From NCBI GenBank assembly GCA_025933895.1, contig JAICZB010000104.1, forward strand, positions 1 through 8,008: 8,008 nt of DNA, given 5' to 3'. The stretch is from Thermoleophilia bacterium (GTDB lineage Bacteria; Actinomycetota; Thermoleophilia; Gaiellales; Gaiellaceae). The notes below the pieces were generated by a model, which was given only the letters and a program-made list of their open reading frames with translations, did no database searches and was not told the DNA's origin. Positions 5,913 through 8,008 of the stretch are shown here, in pieces. The translations under genes and the position numbers were made by a program. Every line of letters begins with the position of its first letter. Within the stretch, counting starts at the first letter, position 1.

Positions 5913-8008
5913 ATGCCGTTCTGTACCGAGTGCGGGACCGAGAACCCGCCGCGGGCGCGCTTCTGCTTCGCCTGCGGTGCAGCTATCCAGGAGACGTCGG
6001 CGCCGGTGGGTCCCAGCGAAGAGCGCAAGGTGATCACTGCGATCTTCGTCGACCTCGTGGGCTCGACCGCGCGCTCCGAGCAGCTCGATCCGGAAGACGT
6101 GAAGGCGCTCGTGGCGCCCTATCACGCGCGTGTCCGTGGCGAGCTCGAGGCCCATGGCGGTACGTTCGAGAAGTTCAGCGGTGACGCGATCCTGGCGCTC
6201 TTCGGCACCCCGAGGGCACACGAGGACGACCCCGAGCGCGCGATTCGGGCAGCGCTGGCAGTCAGCAAGGGAATCGGCGAGCTGAACGAAGAGGACGAAT
6301 GGCTCGACCTCCACATCCGGATCGGCATCCACACCGGTGAGGCGCTCGTGATGCTCGGCGCCCGGCCCGGGGAAGGCGAGTGGTCGGCCGCGGGCGACGT
6401 GCTCAACACCGCCGCCAGGATCCAGTCTGCGGCGCCCGTCGACGGCATCCTCGTCAGCCGAACGACGTACCTCGCCACAAAGGAGACGTTCTCCTTCGAG
6501 GCGGCCGAGCCCATTCAGGCGAAGGGAAAGACCGAGCCGGTCGAGGTCTGGGTCGTCGCCGGCACGAAGGACGAGGTAAGCGCGGAACAGAGCCGCGAAA
6601 CGGAGCTCGTGGGCCGAGACGCCGAGCTCACCGAGCTCACAACCTTCTGTGACGAACTGCTGCAGGAGCGGTCCGCAGGGTTAGCAGCGATCGTCGGCGC
6701 TCCGGGCGTGGGCAAGAGCCGCCTACTGCTCGAGCTCGTGCGCCGGCTCGAGGAGAGCTTCCGCGTGCACCGCGGGAAGTGCCTCTCCTACGGCGAAGGC
6801 ATCACGTACTGGCCGATCGTGGAGATCTTCAAGTCCGCCGCAGGGATCCTGCAGAGCGACGACCGGGAGGCGGGCGCGCAGAAGCTCGACATCTTCCTCG
6901 AGACGCTCGCCACCGACGACCTCGACGAACTGCGGACGATCGCGTCCGCGCTCTCCAACCTCATCGGCATCCCCACGACACCGCGCGGGACGTATGTGAC
7001 GAGCGAGATCTCGCAGGCGGAGCTCCACTGGGGGATCCGGCGGGCGCTACAGCTGCTCGCCGGTGAACGTCCGACGGCGGTCGTGGTCGAGGATCTGCAC
7101 TGGGCGGAGCCGACGCTGCTCGAGCTGATCTCGTACCTCCTCGCCGACGAGGCAGGCGTTCCGCTGGCGGTCATAGCCACGGCGCGACCCGAACTCGAGG
7201 ACGACGCACCCGGCTTCCTCGGCCGGGAAGGGCGGCGACGCACCGTCGACCTGCAGACGCTTCGTCCGGAGCAGGCAGCGGCCCTGCTGAGCGGCCTCAC
7301 CGGTGATGCGGCGTTCGCAGACACGCCGTTCGCAGGGAGGCTGATCGCGAACGCGGGCGGCAACCCGCTCTTCCTCGAGGAGACGGTACGGATGCTGCAC
7401 GAGGAAGGCCTGCTCGACCTCGAGCGGTGGCAGAGCGACGAGATGAGCGACGTCCCGATCCCGACGAGCGTCCAGGGGCTCATCAGCTCGCGCCTCGATC
7501 GGCTGGAGGCGAAGGAGAAGCTGCTCGCCCATCATGCGTCGGTGATCGGCGCCGTCTTCTGGGCCGGCGCCGTCGCCCACCTCGCCGCAGAAGACGCCCG
7601 CGCCGACCCGCTGCCTGGTCTCTCGGAGCTCGAGCGCCGCGACTTCGTGACACACCTGCAGGTCTCGACCGTCGAGGACGACGAGGAGTACTCGTTCAAG
7701 CACATCCTGATGCGCGACGTCGCCTACGGCCAGGTTCCGAAGGGACGCCGCGCGCAGCTTCATCTCGGCTTCACGGAGTGGGTGAAGAGCCTGCCGAGCA
7801 GCGCGGACGAATTCGTGGAGATCGTCGCGTGGCACCTCGAGCAGGCGTGCCTGCTCGCGCGCGAGGTCGCGCGCAGTCCCATCGACCCGCCCGTACGGGA
7901 AGCGGCGAACATGCTCGCCGAGGCGGCCGGACGCGCCGAGCGCCGCGAGAGCCTGCGCGAGGCGCACCGCTACTACACGCGTGCTCTCAACCTCCTCGAC
8001 GACGAGCA
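5913..8008 (+). CDS. Zinc ribbon - class III adenylate cyclase - STAND ATPase protein (3' end outside window)
   Basis: The frame is open from ATG 5913 to the right edge: 698 whole codons, no stop. An N-terminal zinc ribbon uses C4, C7, C18 and C21. The single cyclase domain (about residues 38-215) has FVDLVGST with D47, EKFSGD with K87 and D91, IGIHTGE near 137-143, and GDVLNTAAR with D162, N165 and R169. This is the full metal, base-specifying and transition-state set. The Lys/Asp pair favours ATP over GTP, so a cAMP-forming homodimer is predicted. The ATPase module has LVGRDAEL (232-239), Walker A GAPGVGKS (262-269), VVEDLHWAEP (391-400) and GNPLFLEE (483-490). A SFKHILMRDVAYGQV segment starts at 594, and helical TPR-type sequence begins near 660. 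The start is firm: an in-frame TGA at 5889-5891 leaves no other start codon between it and the ATG. There is no ribosome binding site. It is a paralogue in plan of the 574-4371 protein but has one cyclase domain and an added zinc ribbon. The cyclase is probably gated by the ATPase/TPR part; its ligand is unknown. Confidence 0.93.
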   Translation, partial: MPFCTECGTENPPRARFCFACGAAIQETSAPVGPSEERKVITAIFVDLVGSTARSEQLDPEDVKALVAPYHARVRGELEAHGGTFEKFSGDAILALFGTPRAHEDDPERAIRAALAVSKGIGELNEEDEWLDLHIRIGIHTGEALVMLGARPGEGEWSAAGDVLNTAARIQSAAPVDGILVSRTTYLATKETFSFEAAEPIQAKGKTEPVEVWVVAGTKDEVSAEQSRETELVGRDAELTELTTFCDELLQERSAGLAAIVGAPGVGKSRLLLELVRRLEESFRVHRGKCLSYGEGITYWPIVEIFKSAAGILQSDDREAGAQKLDIFLETLATDDLDELRTIASALSNLIGIPTTPRGTYVTSEISQAELHWGIRRALQLLAGERPTAVVVEDLHWAEPTLLELISYLLADEAGVPLAVIATARPELEDDAPGFLGREGRRRTVDLQTLRPEQAAALLSGLTGDAAFADTPFAGRLIANAGGNPLFLEETVRMLHEEGLLDLERWQSDEMSDVPIPTSVQGLISSRLDRLEAKEKLLAHHASVIGAVFWAGAVAHLAAEDARADPLPGLSELERRDFVTHLQVSTVEDDEEYSFKHILMRDVAYGQVPKGRRAQLHLGFTEWVKSLPSSADEFVEIVAWHLEQACLLAREVARSPIDPPVREAANMLAEAAGRAERRESLREAHRYYTRALNLLDDE

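Noticed and set aside
7312..7335. Nine-base direct repeat CGTTCGCAG, copies 15 bases apart and in frame
   Set aside because: It only produces a mild AFAD/PFAG echo in a variable part of the ATPase module and is within what GC-rich coding sequence gives by chance.
7047..7967. Minus-strand open frame (306 codons) opposite the second cyclase protein
   Set aside because: Antisense shadow of the ATPase/TPR region, with no independent support.
1..8008. CRISPR array, insertion sequence, tRNA, rRNA or attachment site
   Set aside because: I saw no regularly spaced repeats, transposase motifs, terminal inverted repeats flanked by duplications, or cloverleaf-like sequence.

Overview
The window is GC-rich, densely coding DNA with strong G/C bias at third codon positions and GTG start use. 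Two very large cytosolic proteins combine a class III nucleotide cyclase with a STAND-type ATPase and helical repeats. This fits a high-GC actinobacterium, and I would guess the class Thermoleophilia (Gaiellales/Solirubrobacterales), where such multidomain cyclases are common. The taxonomic guess rests on family knowledge; no marker gene is present.

Layout: (1) bases 1-577, plus strand, hold the C-terminal part of a metallo-beta-lactamase-fold hydrolase whose start lies left of the window. (2) Bases 574-4371, plus strand, encode a 1,265-residue protein that overlaps the hydrolase stop by four bases (GTGA). It has two tandem cyclase domains, an ATPase module and a long TPR tail. (3) Bases 4372-4405 form a strong GC hairpin between two convergent genes. 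(4) Bases 4416-5711, minus strand, encode a 431-residue secreted protein of unknown function with a clear signal peptide, a strong ribosome binding site and eight cysteines. (5) Bases 5712-5912 are a divergent intergenic region with a 22-base near-palindrome, a short AT-richer patch, a 13-base palindrome and a possible leaderless -10 element. (6) From 5913 to the right edge, plus strand, is a second cyclase/ATPase protein with an N-terminal zinc ribbon and one cyclase domain; its end lies outside the window.

How it may work together: the two cyclase proteins are paralogous in plan but differ in catalytic design. The 5913 protein keeps the full residue set for a homodimeric adenylate cyclase. 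The 574 protein divides its residues between two degenerate domains: C1 keeps the metal-binding aspartates, while C2 keeps the base-specifying aspartate and one transition-state arginine. This asymmetric C1-C2-ATPase-TPR layout resembles animal soluble adenylyl cyclase. The hydrolase is probably co-transcribed with the tandem cyclase, and a role in turning over a nucleotide or a related phosphoester is possible but unproven. No cyclic-nucleotide receptor, transposon, CRISPR array, tRNA or rRNA was seen.
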